A stretch of 64,000 nucleotides of DNA, from NCBI RefSeq assembly GCF_015694525.1, contig NZ_JADQDM010000013.1, forward strand, positions 62,001-126,000, in the 5' to 3' direction. The notes beneath the pieces are model-generated. The model was not told the origin of the DNA. It searched no databases and saw only the letters and a list, made by a program, of their open reading frames with translations. The stretch comes from Hymenobacter ruricola (GTDB lineage Bacteria > Bacteroidota > Bacteroidia > Cytophagales > Hymenobacteraceae). Positions 1 to 7,712 of the stretch are shown here, one piece after another (the stretch's first letter is position 1; every line of letters begins with the position of its first letter). Position numbers and translations under genes: made by a program.

Positions 1-1910
1 GTCAGGCTTGACGTAAAAACAATCTTTCCATAGGCGTTAGACAGATAAAGCGTGCTTTTAGCATTCTCTTCCGCGCCTTTCACAAGCAGCGACGCATTGG
101 CAGGATTGGGATAAAAGGACACTTGCCGCGGTTGTTCTCCCCCGGGAGGATTTGAAGTATTGGGCGGGCAACTTAGGGGCCGATAGATTCTATCGCTGAT
201 TGTAACTGTCCCACATTCGTTGGTAATAGATAGTGTATAAGGCGCAGCGGGATTTGTACCAGGATAGGCATACCACTCTCCACTAATGCAAGGGTCAGAA
301 GTATGGACACAGCCGCATCCAGGGTCCGTCCCCGGACCCGGTGTTGGCGCTACTTTACCCTGAACACTGTCCATTTGGGTCGTGTTCACTAGTGCTCGGT
401 GAGGCGCCAGAGCCATTGTCGTCCAATCGTACGTTGCTCCCATTAGGCTCGCTCCCGGGATGTATGCGCATAGGTTGAAAGATTGACAGGAGACGGCCGG
501 ATTCTGTGGCGAATTGTGGAGCAGGGCGTAGAGGTCGCTGTAGCTTATTGGCAAACCTATCCAAAAGTTTTTCGTGATTTTACCTTCCGCTGATGTGCAA
601 ACAGTCCCGTTCTGAAATATGGGCTCTGCAGCAATCCAGCCAGGCTCCGTCAAATTCGCCGATACCGGGGTCACCGTTACCGTGTTGCCTGTCGTGCTTG
701 AAAGAACCAGATTGCTGGAGCATGTCCAATTAATTCCAGTGGTAGGCAGGCGAAAGGCGGCAGTAAAATCTTGCGGTCCACATATTGCCTTTTTTTCCGC
801 CACAGGCGAGCTGTTTAGTGTTCCCCCACACAGGTGCTTTGGGTCATCAATTGGGATGCGCTGATAGACCCTGATGTAATCAATGTTGTAGGATGCGGGC
901 AGGGTTGCCGTTCCATCGATGCCTTCGTCGCCCATTTTCAGCTCAGCCACGATGTTAAGCGGACTGTCGGGCCACAGTGGGTTGCTGATGCACGTGGCGC
1001 ATGAGTTCTCGCCGCATGGGTTCCCCAACATGTCTACATAACGGTAATAGCGGTTCACTTCTACTCCGTCGTAGAACCAGACGATTCTGCTTGGCTCCCA
1101 TTCAACAGCATAGATATGGTAGCCATTTGTGATACCGGTTACACGAGGGTCTTTTTGAAAATTTACCCGGGAGAACGAGTTGGGCAAATCGTGTGGGGAA
1201 TGTCCTTCGCAATCTTTGCATTCTACCCCTCTGGTGCTCGGGTGAGTATTATAGGGCTGCCCGTGTAGGGAGGTGTATAAAGTGAGATGGTCTGCTGTAT
1301 ACGTCCAGCCATAAGACAGGCCATCCCAATATTCTTGGCGATGGTGAGAATCATTGACCTCCAGCACATCTATTTCGGAAGTGCCACAATTGCCGCCTAT
1401 AAGCCAGAACGAACTCCATAATGGCTGACCCATCCATCCACAAGTGCCTCGCGGCATCTGGCATCGGATTTCGAAGCGACCGTACAGATACTGATTTTTA
1501 CTGTAAATAAGCCCGCCCGTAAAGTCGCCATTTTTTGAACCATACGGCTGAGGGTTAGGCTCTGATTTTACTTGAAGCGTTAAGATTCCATTATCAACAG
1601 TAACATTCTCGTCTCTGAACACAACCGGCCCTTCTGGTTTGGTTCGGTCATCAGGACTGGTATATGGATAGTAAGTTGCCCAGTCGTTAGTATTGATTGC
1701 CGTACCATCGAATTCATCGTTGTAGATGAGACGAAAAGGCTGATTGGATATTCCTGAATTGCACCGATATGCGTATCTGATATTGGAAGAGAAATTGGTG
1801 CATGTACCGTCAAACCACCCAATGGATGATTGGGCCAAGGCATACCCGCCGGGCATACACAGTAGAAGTAATATTCTAATTCCAAAAAGCGAGTGTAATA
1901 TTTTTTTCAT
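1..1910 (-). CDS. Secreted glycoside hydrolase family 16 protein with T9SS sorting domain (3' end cut by window)
   Basis: Reading the minus strand from the ATG at 1908-1910 gives one open frame of about 636 codons to the window edge. Residues 1-27 form a signal peptide (MKKI start, hydrophobic core, cleavage after YALAQ). The family 16 catalytic motif EIDVLE lies at residues 179-184, preceded by GGNCGTS; in this family the two glutamates are nucleophile and acid/base, and the E-x-D-x-x-E spacing is that of the laminarinase/beta-1,3-glucanase branch. The catalytic domain is followed by a PKD/Ig-like segment and then by YPNPAN near the window edge, the start of a type A T9SS sorting domain, so export through the outer membrane is expected. 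Likely substrate is a beta-glucan or galactan; specificity cannot be read. Base composition is clearly more AT-rich than neighbouring genes, suggesting transfer. Confidence 0.85.
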   Translation of the reverse strand, partial: MKKILHSLFGIRILLLLCMPGGYALAQSSIGWFDGTCTNFSSNIRYAYRCNSGISNQPFRLIYNDEFDGTAINTNDWATYYPYTSPDDRTKPEGPVVFRDENVTVDNGILTLQVKSEPNPQPYGSKNGDFTGGLIYSKNQYLYGRFEIRCQMPRGTCGWMGQPLWSSFWLIGGNCGTSEIDVLEVNDSHHRQEYWDGLSYGWTYTADHLTLYTSLHGQPYNTHPSTRGVECKDCEGHSPHDLPNSFSRVNFQKDPRVTGITNGYHIYAVEWEPSRIVWFYDGVEVNRYYRYVDMLGNPCGENSCATCISNPLWPDSPLNIVAELKMGDEGIDGTATLPASYNIDYIRVYQRIPIDDPKHLCGGTLNSSPVAEKKAICGPQDFTAAFRLPTTGINWTCSSNLVLSSTTGNTVTVTPVSANLTEPGWIAAEPIFQNGTVCTSAEGKITKNFWIGLPISYSDLYALLHNSPQNPAVSCQSFNLCAYIPGASLMGATYDWTTMALAPHRALVNTTQMDSVQGKVAPTPGPGTDPGCGCVHTSDPCISGEWYAYPGTNPAAPYTLSITNECGTVTISDRIYRPLSCPPNTSNPPGGEQPRQVSFYPNPANASLLVKGAEENAKSTLYLSNAYGKIVFTSSL

Positions 1911-2356
1911 GCGTTTACTGTAGGTTGAGGGTGAAAAATATAGCGACAATATAGGTACTTGCCCCAGCTTATTGACAACACACGGAGGAACACCCAGAAA
2001 CGCAGGCTGCGCGTGCGACGGAATACACGGCCAAAGGTGTCTGTAGACCAACTTACCTTGCCCGACCCGGCCCTGCATGTCGGCTACAGGTACAAATCGG
2101 CAGGACGAGCGCCTGAGCGGTTGTTCCAAACAAAAACCAGCAAGCCCTTACCGGGCCGCAGCCAACATACAAACGAGCATTGCACCCTAAACGAGAGGTG
2201 TAACAGCCACTCAATGCGCGGTGCGGATTGACCACGCGCTTATATATATAAAGCTGCTGCCATCTGCTCCATGCTCGTCGTACTGAGAGTTGTTCGTCGA
2301 TGGCCCTGGCCGTTCTGCAAACGTCGGCCTTCGCTTGTACAGGCAGCGCGCTATCG
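1911..2356. other. Intergenic gap, no convincing gene
   Basis: This 446-base stretch lies between the family 16 hydrolase start and the glycosyltransferase stop, both on the minus strand. Short open frames occur on both strands but none has a plausible start context, composition or recognisable motif. A short TA dinucleotide run sits near 2240. It must hold the hydrolase promoter, but I see no clear TAnnTTTG box on the minus strand close to 1910. Confidence 0.5.
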
Positions 2357-3892
2357 TTAATCTAGTGGTTTCTTTATGACCAGAACGCTCGCATCCTGCT
2401 GCAGGTACTTGGGCAATGTGGTGCACCCCGGTCCAATAAAAACGGCTATGCCCTCCCCCCAACTCCGCAAGTTCTGGCACTCCTGCTCGGAGGGCAATTG
2501 CCAATATACATTGCGCCGCGAGTAGAACATGGCTTCTACATCCTCAAATGGCGGTGCGTTGAGCACTACGTAGCCGGATGGCACCAAGGCGTCGAGTTGC
2601 CGGTAGATTTCCGTATGTTGCAACTTGCGCTGCCGGTCCCGTCGTAGTTCTGGGCTGGTATGAGCAAGGGAATGGTGTTTAAGTAAAGCAGTGGGTCTTA
2701 GGTTACAGAATAGCATTAACCCTGCCAATAGCATTCCTCCCCATTTTCCAGCCCTACCCCGGTGGTTAAGCCACCTCGTGGCTTCTACCCAACCCAGGGC
2801 CGCAAGCAGTAGCAACACCGGCGCCACTGCATAGGTATAGGAAACCATTTTGGTGGCAGCGCACGAGAAAAAGGCAAATACGACGCCGCAGGTTAGCAGC
2901 AAGGGCAACACCACAGGCCGCCAGGGGCGGGTGACCAGCACGCCAAATCCACCCGCAATAGGCAGCACAATCCATTGGAACTGATACCATAGATTTGTAA
3001 TGTAGAAGTACCACGGGCCGCCCTTGTCTTCAAGCACCTCACTGAAGTGTCTGGCCGCATATTCTTGCTCGAAGGCACTTTCCAACGGAAATTTGTGGCG
3101 AATGTATACTTGCCAAGGTAACGCGACGGCCAACGTTATGGCCAGTGCTGCTAATAGCCGGCCGTATTCCTGCACTTTCCGGCGGTGAACATCCACCAAG
3201 ACATCGGCGCCCCAGGCGGCGTACACAACCAGCCCCGGCAGCCATTTACACAACACGGCCGCCCCTGCTAGCAAGCCGGTTAGCACTGCCCAGCGCCACG
3301 CCCGGGCTGGCGTGGCCCGACACTCGTAGTAGGCCCACAGGCTGCCGGTTACATAAGCCATAAAAGCCACGTCGGCATGGTCCACACTTTGCCAGCCACT
3401 GGTCAGTTCCAAGGAGTAGTACGCCATAGCAAATAACACCCCTGCATGATAACCAATGATGGCGTTAAAAATGAGGCAACCCAGTCGATATACTGGCCAG
3501 ATAACGGCGGCACCCAGCAACGCACTGGGTAGCCGGAGCGCGAATTCACTCACCCCCAAATACCGAAAGCTGGTGGCTATTTGCCAAAGGAATAGCGGCT
3601 GTTTGTGCAGCCACACGGAATTGCAGCACCACTGCTGGTAGTCATAGGGTAAGACTGGGTCAGCGTGTAGTACGGGACGCATCCAGTTATCCAGCAAATT
3701 TTTAGCCACTAACGCATGAAAACGCTCATCCCAACTGTGCAAAAAGGGGTCAAGGCCGGCTACACCGATGCGCAAAGTCAGGGCCGCAGCCATTAACACG
3801 GCAATAGACTGCTGGCGCTGCTCACGTTGATAACGCCAACCACTTAGCAGCATCAACCCGCCACTCAGGCCAATCAATATGAATTGTTGCAT
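2357..3892 (-). CDS. GT39/ArnT-like membrane glycosyltransferase
   Basis: A 511-residue polytopic membrane protein of the GT-C fold. The first periplasmic loop carries WDERFHA (Asp55-Glu56), the acidic pair conserved in dolichyl-phosphate-mannose mannosyltransferase and ArnT relatives, and WLHKQPLFLW near residue 96 matches the H-x-K-P-P-L signature of the family. These enzymes move a sugar from a polyprenyl-phosphate donor to lipid or protein on the outer face of the inner membrane. I chose the ATG at 3892; a TTG at 3901 would overlap the TGA of the upstream flippase gene (3898-3900) and is possible. The tight spacing implies an operon with the flippase. The acceptor is unknown. Confidence 0.8.
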   Translation of the reverse strand: MQQFILIGLSGGLMLLSGWRYQREQRQQSIAVLMAAALTLRIGVAGLDPFLHSWDERFHALVAKNLLDNWMRPVLHADPVLPYDYQQWCCNSVWLHKQPLFLWQIATSFRYLGVSEFALRLPSALLGAAVIWPVYRLGCLIFNAIIGYHAGVLFAMAYYSLELTSGWQSVDHADVAFMAYVTGSLWAYYECRATPARAWRWAVLTGLLAGAAVLCKWLPGLVVYAAWGADVLVDVHRRKVQEYGRLLAALAITLAVALPWQVYIRHKFPLESAFEQEYAARHFSEVLEDKGGPWYFYITNLWYQFQWIVLPIAGGFGVLVTRPWRPVVLPLLLTCGVVFAFFSCAATKMVSYTYAVAPVLLLLAALGWVEATRWLNHRGRAGKWGGMLLAGLMLFCNLRPTALLKHHSLAHTSPELRRDRQRKLQHTEIYRQLDALVPSGYVVLNAPPFEDVEAMFYSRRNVYWQLPSEQECQNLRSWGEGIAVFIGPGCTTLPKYLQQDASVLVIKKPLD

Positions 3893-3897
3893 TACCG

Positions 3898-5400
3898 TCA
3901 ATTATTAGTAACTCGCTGCGGACGTTCCACCACCCACAGCGCCGCCAGAAACAGCACCGTCAGGCCCGCGTGCCAGGCGTGGCGCGTCCAGAAGCCCGCC
4001 ACCGGCACCCACCAGCCCAAGGCCACCAGCCCCACGGCAAACAGCAGCCACAGCCCCAGCCTCAGCGCCGGATACGGCACCGGGAAGTGCCGCTCGCCCA
4101 GCCGCCAGCACAGCACGGCCATGGTGAAATAGCAGGCCAGCGTGGCCAGGGCAGAGCCCATGTAGCCCAGCACCGGAATCAGCAGAAAGTTGAGGGCAAT
4201 GGTGAGCACCGCGCCGCCGGCTCCGATGTAGGTGCCGAAGTAGGTCTTATCCGTAAGCTTGAACCACACCGACAGGTTGTAGTACATGCCCAGAAACAGG
4301 TTGGCCAACAGCAGAATAGGCACCACGATGAGGCCCTGCAAATACTCTGGCCGCCGCAGAAACAGCGGGCCAATGTCTTCCACGTTCAGGCTGATGCCGA
4401 CGAAGATGACGGCGCAGCACAGCGTGAACCACTTCAGAATCATGGCAAACGTAGCGGGTGAATTCTTCTCGGTGCTTTGGGCGAAGAAGAACGGCTCGGC
4501 CGCGTAGCGGAAGGCCTGAATGACAAGCGACATGAAAATGCTCAGCTTGTAGCAAGCCCCATAGATGCCCACCGCCGTCAGGCTGCTCTGGCCCGGGTAG
4601 AAGTTGTCGGGCAGCCACTTGGGCAGCAGAATGCGGTCCAGCGTCTCGTTCACCATGCCGGCTAGGCCCATCAGCATCAGCGGGTAGGCATAGCCGAGGA
4701 GCGGCTTCAGAAAATCCAGGCGCAGGCGGAAGCGGAAATCCAGCAGCTCGCGTCCCAGCAGCAGCAGCGTGAGGCCGCTGGCCACCAGGTTCGACAGGAA
4801 AATGTAGCCCACGCCCATGCCCGGGTCGTACACCCGCGCCACCAGCGGCTGCAGCACCGGCAGCCACTTGCCGCTCAGCACGGCCGGGCACAGCACGATG
4901 AAAAACAGGTTCAGCACCACGTTGGCCACGATGCCGGCCAGCTTGATGCCGGCAAACTTGCGGGCCTTGTTTTCGAGCCGCAGCCGGGCAAACGGGATGG
5001 CCGTCAGCGCGTCCAGCCCCAGAATCAGGGCCACCCACACGGCGTACTGCTCGTGGCCGGGCGGAATCTCCAGCAGCCCCAGCAGCGGGCGCGCCAGCAG
5101 CATCAGCAGCGCCGTGAGGCCCGCGGTGCTCAGCAGCAGCAGGCTCAGCACCCGGTCGTAGAGCTCGCGGCGGTTGGCGCCCGGCCGGTTGGCAAAGCGG
5201 AAAAACGTGGTTTCCATGCCGTAGGTAAACACCACGTTCAGAAACGAGACGTAGGCATACAGCCCCGTCACCACGCCGTATTCCGCCGCCGAAAACGCCT
5301 TCGTGTACAACGGCACCAGCAGGTAGGTGAGCACCCGGCCCACGATGCTGCTCACCCCATACACCGCGGTTTGCGACGCTAGTTTTTTAACTACACTCAT
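3898..5400 (-). CDS. Polysaccharide/lipid-linked oligosaccharide flippase (Wzx/MATE-like)
   Basis: 500 residues with about 12-14 hydrophobic segments. The N-terminus (VKKLASQTAVYGVSSIVGR, then LVPLYTKAFSAAEYGVV) is typical of Polysacc_synt/Wzx proteins of the MOP superfamily, which turn undecaprenyl-linked glycans to the periplasmic face. The ATG at 5400 directly follows the repeat at 5418-5547. Its stop overlaps or closely precedes the start of the GT39 gene, so flipping of a lipid-linked sugar and its use by the glycosyltransferase are probably linked. No polymerase or ligase gene is next to them. Assignment to the flippase family is firm; the substrate is unknown. Confidence 0.85.
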   Translation of the reverse strand: MSVVKKLASQTAVYGVSSIVGRVLTYLLVPLYTKAFSAAEYGVVTGLYAYVSFLNVVFTYGMETTFFRFANRPGANRRELYDRVLSLLLLSTAGLTALLMLLARPLLGLLEIPPGHEQYAVWVALILGLDALTAIPFARLRLENKARKFAGIKLAGIVANVVLNLFFIVLCPAVLSGKWLPVLQPLVARVYDPGMGVGYIFLSNLVASGLTLLLLGRELLDFRFRLRLDFLKPLLGYAYPLMLMGLAGMVNETLDRILLPKWLPDNFYPGQSSLTAVGIYGACYKLSIFMSLVIQAFRYAAEPFFFAQSTEKNSPATFAMILKWFTLCCAVIFVGISLNVEDIGPLFLRRPEYLQGLIVVPILLLANLFLGMYYNLSVWFKLTDKTYFGTYIGAGGAVLTIALNFLLIPVLGYMGSALATLACYFTMAVLCWRLGERHFPVPYPALRLGLWLLFAVGLVALGWWVPVAGFWTRHAWHAGLTVLFLAALWVVERPQRVTNN

Positions 5401-5417
5401 TCTTTTTTGATGAAGAA

Positions 5418-5547
5418 CGTCTCTGTCATCCTGAGCATTCTGCGAAAGCAGAGACGAAGGACCTTATCACGTTGGCAGCAGTAACTAATTACTACAAGCT
5501 GCTCTGGCGTGAGAAGGTCCTTCGCTGCGCTTAGGATGACAGAGACG
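5418..5547. repeat. REP-like palindrome R1
   Basis: Long imperfect inverted repeat: one arm holds TGTCATCCTGAGCATTCTGC..GAAGGACCTTATCACG, the other the complement with the usual GCGCTTAGGATGACA. It fills the gap between flippase start and enoyl-CoA hydratase stop and ends on the base before that stop codon. Same family as R3, R4, R6, R9 and R11; the left arm carries an insertion that breaks pairing. Confidence 0.85.
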
Positions 5548-6339
5548 CTATTTACCGGTGAACACGGCCGGGCGCTTCTCCACAAACGCCGTGGTGCCTT
5601 CCTTGAAATCGTCGCTCTCGAAGGCGCGCCCGAAGGCTTTCGCCTCCTCTTCGTAGCCGTTCACGCCCTTGGCGTAGTGGGCGTTCACGCATTCCAGCAC
5701 CATGCCCACGGCCAGCGGCGCCTTGCCCAGAATCTTGCCCAGCAGTTGTTGGCAGAAGGGCAACAGCTCGGCCTGCGGCACCACGTGGTTCACCAAACCC
5801 AGGCGCAGGGCCTCGTCGGCCTTCACCTGGTCGGCCGTCAGCAGCAGCTCAATGGCTTTGCCCTTGCCGATGAGCTGCGGCAGGCGCTGGGTGCCGCCGT
5901 AGCCGGGCAGCAGGCCCAGGTTCACCTCGGGCTGGCCAAACCGGGCGTTGTCCGACGCCACGCGCATGTGGCAGGCCATGGCCAGCTCGCAGCCGCCGCC
6001 CAGCGCAAAGCCGTTCACGGCAGCAATCACGGGCTTGGTACTTTCCTCGATGCGGCAGAAGGCTTCCTGGCCGCGCTCGGCGGCGCGGGCGGCCTGCGCG
6101 GGCGTGAGGGCGGCCAGCTCGGCAATGTCGGCGCCGGCCACAAAGGCCTTCTCGCCGCTGCCCGTTAGGATGATGCCGCGCACCTGGGGCTCGTTCAGCG
6201 CCTGCTGCACGGCCGCGTCGATGTCGGCAATGGTGGCCGCGTTCAGCGCGTTGAGCTTGCTGGGCCGGTTGATGGTGAGAGTGAGGATGCCGCTGGCGGA
6301 ATCCAGGTCGTACAGCAGGTTTTCGTAGGAAGCAGACAT
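5548..6339 (-). CDS. Enoyl-CoA hydratase/isomerase (crotonase family)
   Basis: 263 residues, the usual length. Crotonase hallmarks are present: FVAGADIAEL (CoA/oxyanion region, near 67), NGFALGGGCELA (109-120) and the two catalytic glutamates Glu118 and Glu138 (the latter in GQPEVNLGLLPGYGGTQRL), spaced 20 apart as in true hydratases. It should hydrate trans-2-enoyl-CoA to 3-hydroxyacyl-CoA in fatty-acid or related acyl-CoA breakdown in the cytoplasm. It stands alone between R1 and a divergent mscL. A TATCTTTG box on the minus strand at 6374-6381 fits a Bacteroidota promoter. Confidence 0.9.
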   Translation of the reverse strand: MSASYENLLYDLDSASGILTLTINRPSKLNALNAATIADIDAAVQQALNEPQVRGIILTGSGEKAFVAGADIAELAALTPAQAARAAERGQEAFCRIEESTKPVIAAVNGFALGGGCELAMACHMRVASDNARFGQPEVNLGLLPGYGGTQRLPQLIGKGKAIELLLTADQVKADEALRLGLVNHVVPQAELLPFCQQLLGKILGKAPLAVGMVLECVNAHYAKGVNGYEEEAKAFGRAFESDDFKEGTTAFVEKRPAVFTGK

Positions 6340-6373
6340 GGTGTAAAAACGGCCGGGAATGGTTTGGCCCTGC

Positions 6374-6381
6374 CAAAGATA
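6374..6381 (-). promoter_or_regulatory. Putative -7 box for the enoyl-CoA hydratase gene
   Basis: TATCTTTG on the minus strand exactly matches TAnnTTTG, the Bacteroidota -7 element, 35 bases before the ATG. No convincing TTG -33 element is seen at the standard spacing. Confidence 0.45.
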
Positions 6382-6571
6382 GGGCCGCGCTCCACAGGGC
6401 TTGGCCGGGCCGGGGCAGCGGTTCGTCGCCTTCGCACCCCCACCAAGCGAAAGAGCGAACCACGCTCACGCTTCATGCACCACTTTTGCAGCACTAAAGC
6501 TGCTATGTATTTGGGTATAAATAAGTAGCTTTAGCCGCAACTCATTCGTTCACTATTCATCTCAAACCGCC

Positions 6572-6955
6572 ATGGGACTTGTTTCTGAATTCAAAGACTT
6601 TATTGCAAAAGGCAATGTGCTCGACCTCGCCGTGGGCGTCATCATCGGCGCGGCCTTCGGCAAAATCGTGACCTCGCTCACCGACGACGTCATCATGCCC
6701 GTGGTGGGCATTTTCCTCGGCCACACCGATTTCTCCACCATCATGCTGGGTCCGATGAAAATCGGCTTGTTTATCAACGCCGTCATCAACTTCGCCATCA
6801 TCGCCTTCATCATTTTCCTGATTGTGAAGGGTGCCAACAGCATCAAGAAAAAGCCCGTGGAAGTGGTAGAGGTAGCGGCCACCCCCCCGCCGCCCACCAC
6901 CGACCAGCAGCTCCTCATGGAAATCCGCGACGCTCTGCGCGCCGGCCGCGCCTAA
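6572..6955 (+). CDS. mscL: Large-conductance mechanosensitive channel MscL
   Basis: 127 residues, typical length. The start MGLVSEFKDFIAKGNVLDLAVGV and the following IIGAAFGKIVTSLTDDVIMP form the amphipathic N-terminal helix and pore-lining TM1, with the small-residue GxxxG/A-type packing of the channel. TM2 is near residues 68-91, followed by the KKKP basic cluster and a C-terminal helix. The homopentamer opens on membrane tension to release solutes after hypo-osmotic shock. The gene is monocistronic, transcribed away from the enoyl-CoA hydratase. Confidence 0.95.
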   Translation: MGLVSEFKDFIAKGNVLDLAVGVIIGAAFGKIVTSLTDDVIMPVVGIFLGHTDFSTIMLGPMKIGLFINAVINFAIIAFIIFLIVKGANSIKKKPVEVVEVAATPPPPTTDQQLLMEIRDALRAGRA

Positions 6956-7190
6956 AGTCCAATTCCATTCACCCCGAAAAAACAGCTGCCCACCGAGTTC
7001 TGGGTGGCAGTTTTGCGCTTTTTGCCTCAAGTTGCGGTTTTAAATGGTCGAGGTAACTTGCCGAATCGAAATATGTTGCGAACTTAGGGGCGACCGAACG
7101 AAGAAAGGCTTCCCAATTGGGCCTTTGGTGAACCACCCCTTCCGCTCATTCGTTAAGTCGCATTCCTCCTCCACCCCCCGCCCACCTGAC

Positions 7191-7640
7191 ATGAAGATTT
7201 TCTTTGCTGCCGCTCTGCTGAGCGGCCTGAGTCTTGGCCTTTCGTCGGCCGCGCACGCCCAAACCGGGCCTGCTTTCCCCATGCCCGGCCAGGGTTCCAG
7301 CGAGGCCAACGCCCGCAGCACCTCGGGCACCAACGCCCAGGAACTGGCCCGCAACCAGCGCCGCGCCGCCATGACGCCCGACGAAGTGAAGCGCGACCAG
7401 CAGTTGGAACTCCTCGAAGCCCGCACCGGCAACACCAGCTTCGGCGGCCGCAGCGGCCCCGAGCGGCAGTTCGACAGCAACCGCAGCGGCGGCGGCTTCA
7501 TGGTGAAGAAGTTCAAAAGCAAGTCCGGCACCATGGAGCAGAAGCGCGGCCAGAGCCACCCCATCGGCGGCTCCAACCCCGCTGGCAAGCCCCTGGTGCA
7601 CAAGCACAGCAATCAGAAGCACAAATTCTTATTCTTCTAA
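7191..7640 (+). CDS. Hypothetical secreted protein
   Basis: 149 residues starting MKIFFAAALLSGLSLGLSSAAHAQ, a clear signal peptide cleaved after AHAQ. The mature part is polar and rich in Gly, Ser, Arg, Gln and Asn, with no recognised domain, and ends in a His/Lys-rich tail (KPLVHKHSNQKHKF). I chose the ATG at 7191 because the signal peptide begins there; a longer open frame upstream has no such features. It is probably a periplasmic or surface protein of unknown role, convergent with infB and separated from it by a shared terminator. Confidence 0.65.
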   Translation: MKIFFAAALLSGLSLGLSSAAHAQTGPAFPMPGQGSSEANARSTSGTNAQELARNQRRAAMTPDEVKRDQQLELLEARTGNTSFGGRSGPERQFDSNRSGGGFMVKKFKSKSGTMEQKRGQSHPIGGSNPAGKPLVHKHSNQKHKFLFF

Positions 7641-7656
7641 ACTCGGATTTTAAGCC

Positions 7657-7699
7657 AACAAAAAGCCCCCGCTGCATCGGCAGCGGGGGCTTTTTGTTG
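7657..7699. terminator. Bidirectional intrinsic terminator
   Basis: Perfect 19-base-pair stem with a six-base loop; it has a GC-rich core (GCCCCCGCTG/CAGCGGGGGC) flanked by an A run on one side and T run on the other. It lies between the convergent secreted-protein gene (plus) and infB (minus) and can serve both. Confidence 0.9.
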
Positions 7700-7712
7700 A
7701 ACCAGCTTCGGC

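Noticed and set aside
1959..2235. Small genes on either strand in the 1911-2356 gap
   Set aside because: No start context, no motif and no composition signal; overlapping short frames on both strands.
3893..3901. TTG start for the GT39 gene overlapping the flippase stop
   Set aside because: Possible coupling, but an ATG lies three codons later and the first conserved hydrophobic segment follows it; kept only as an alternative.
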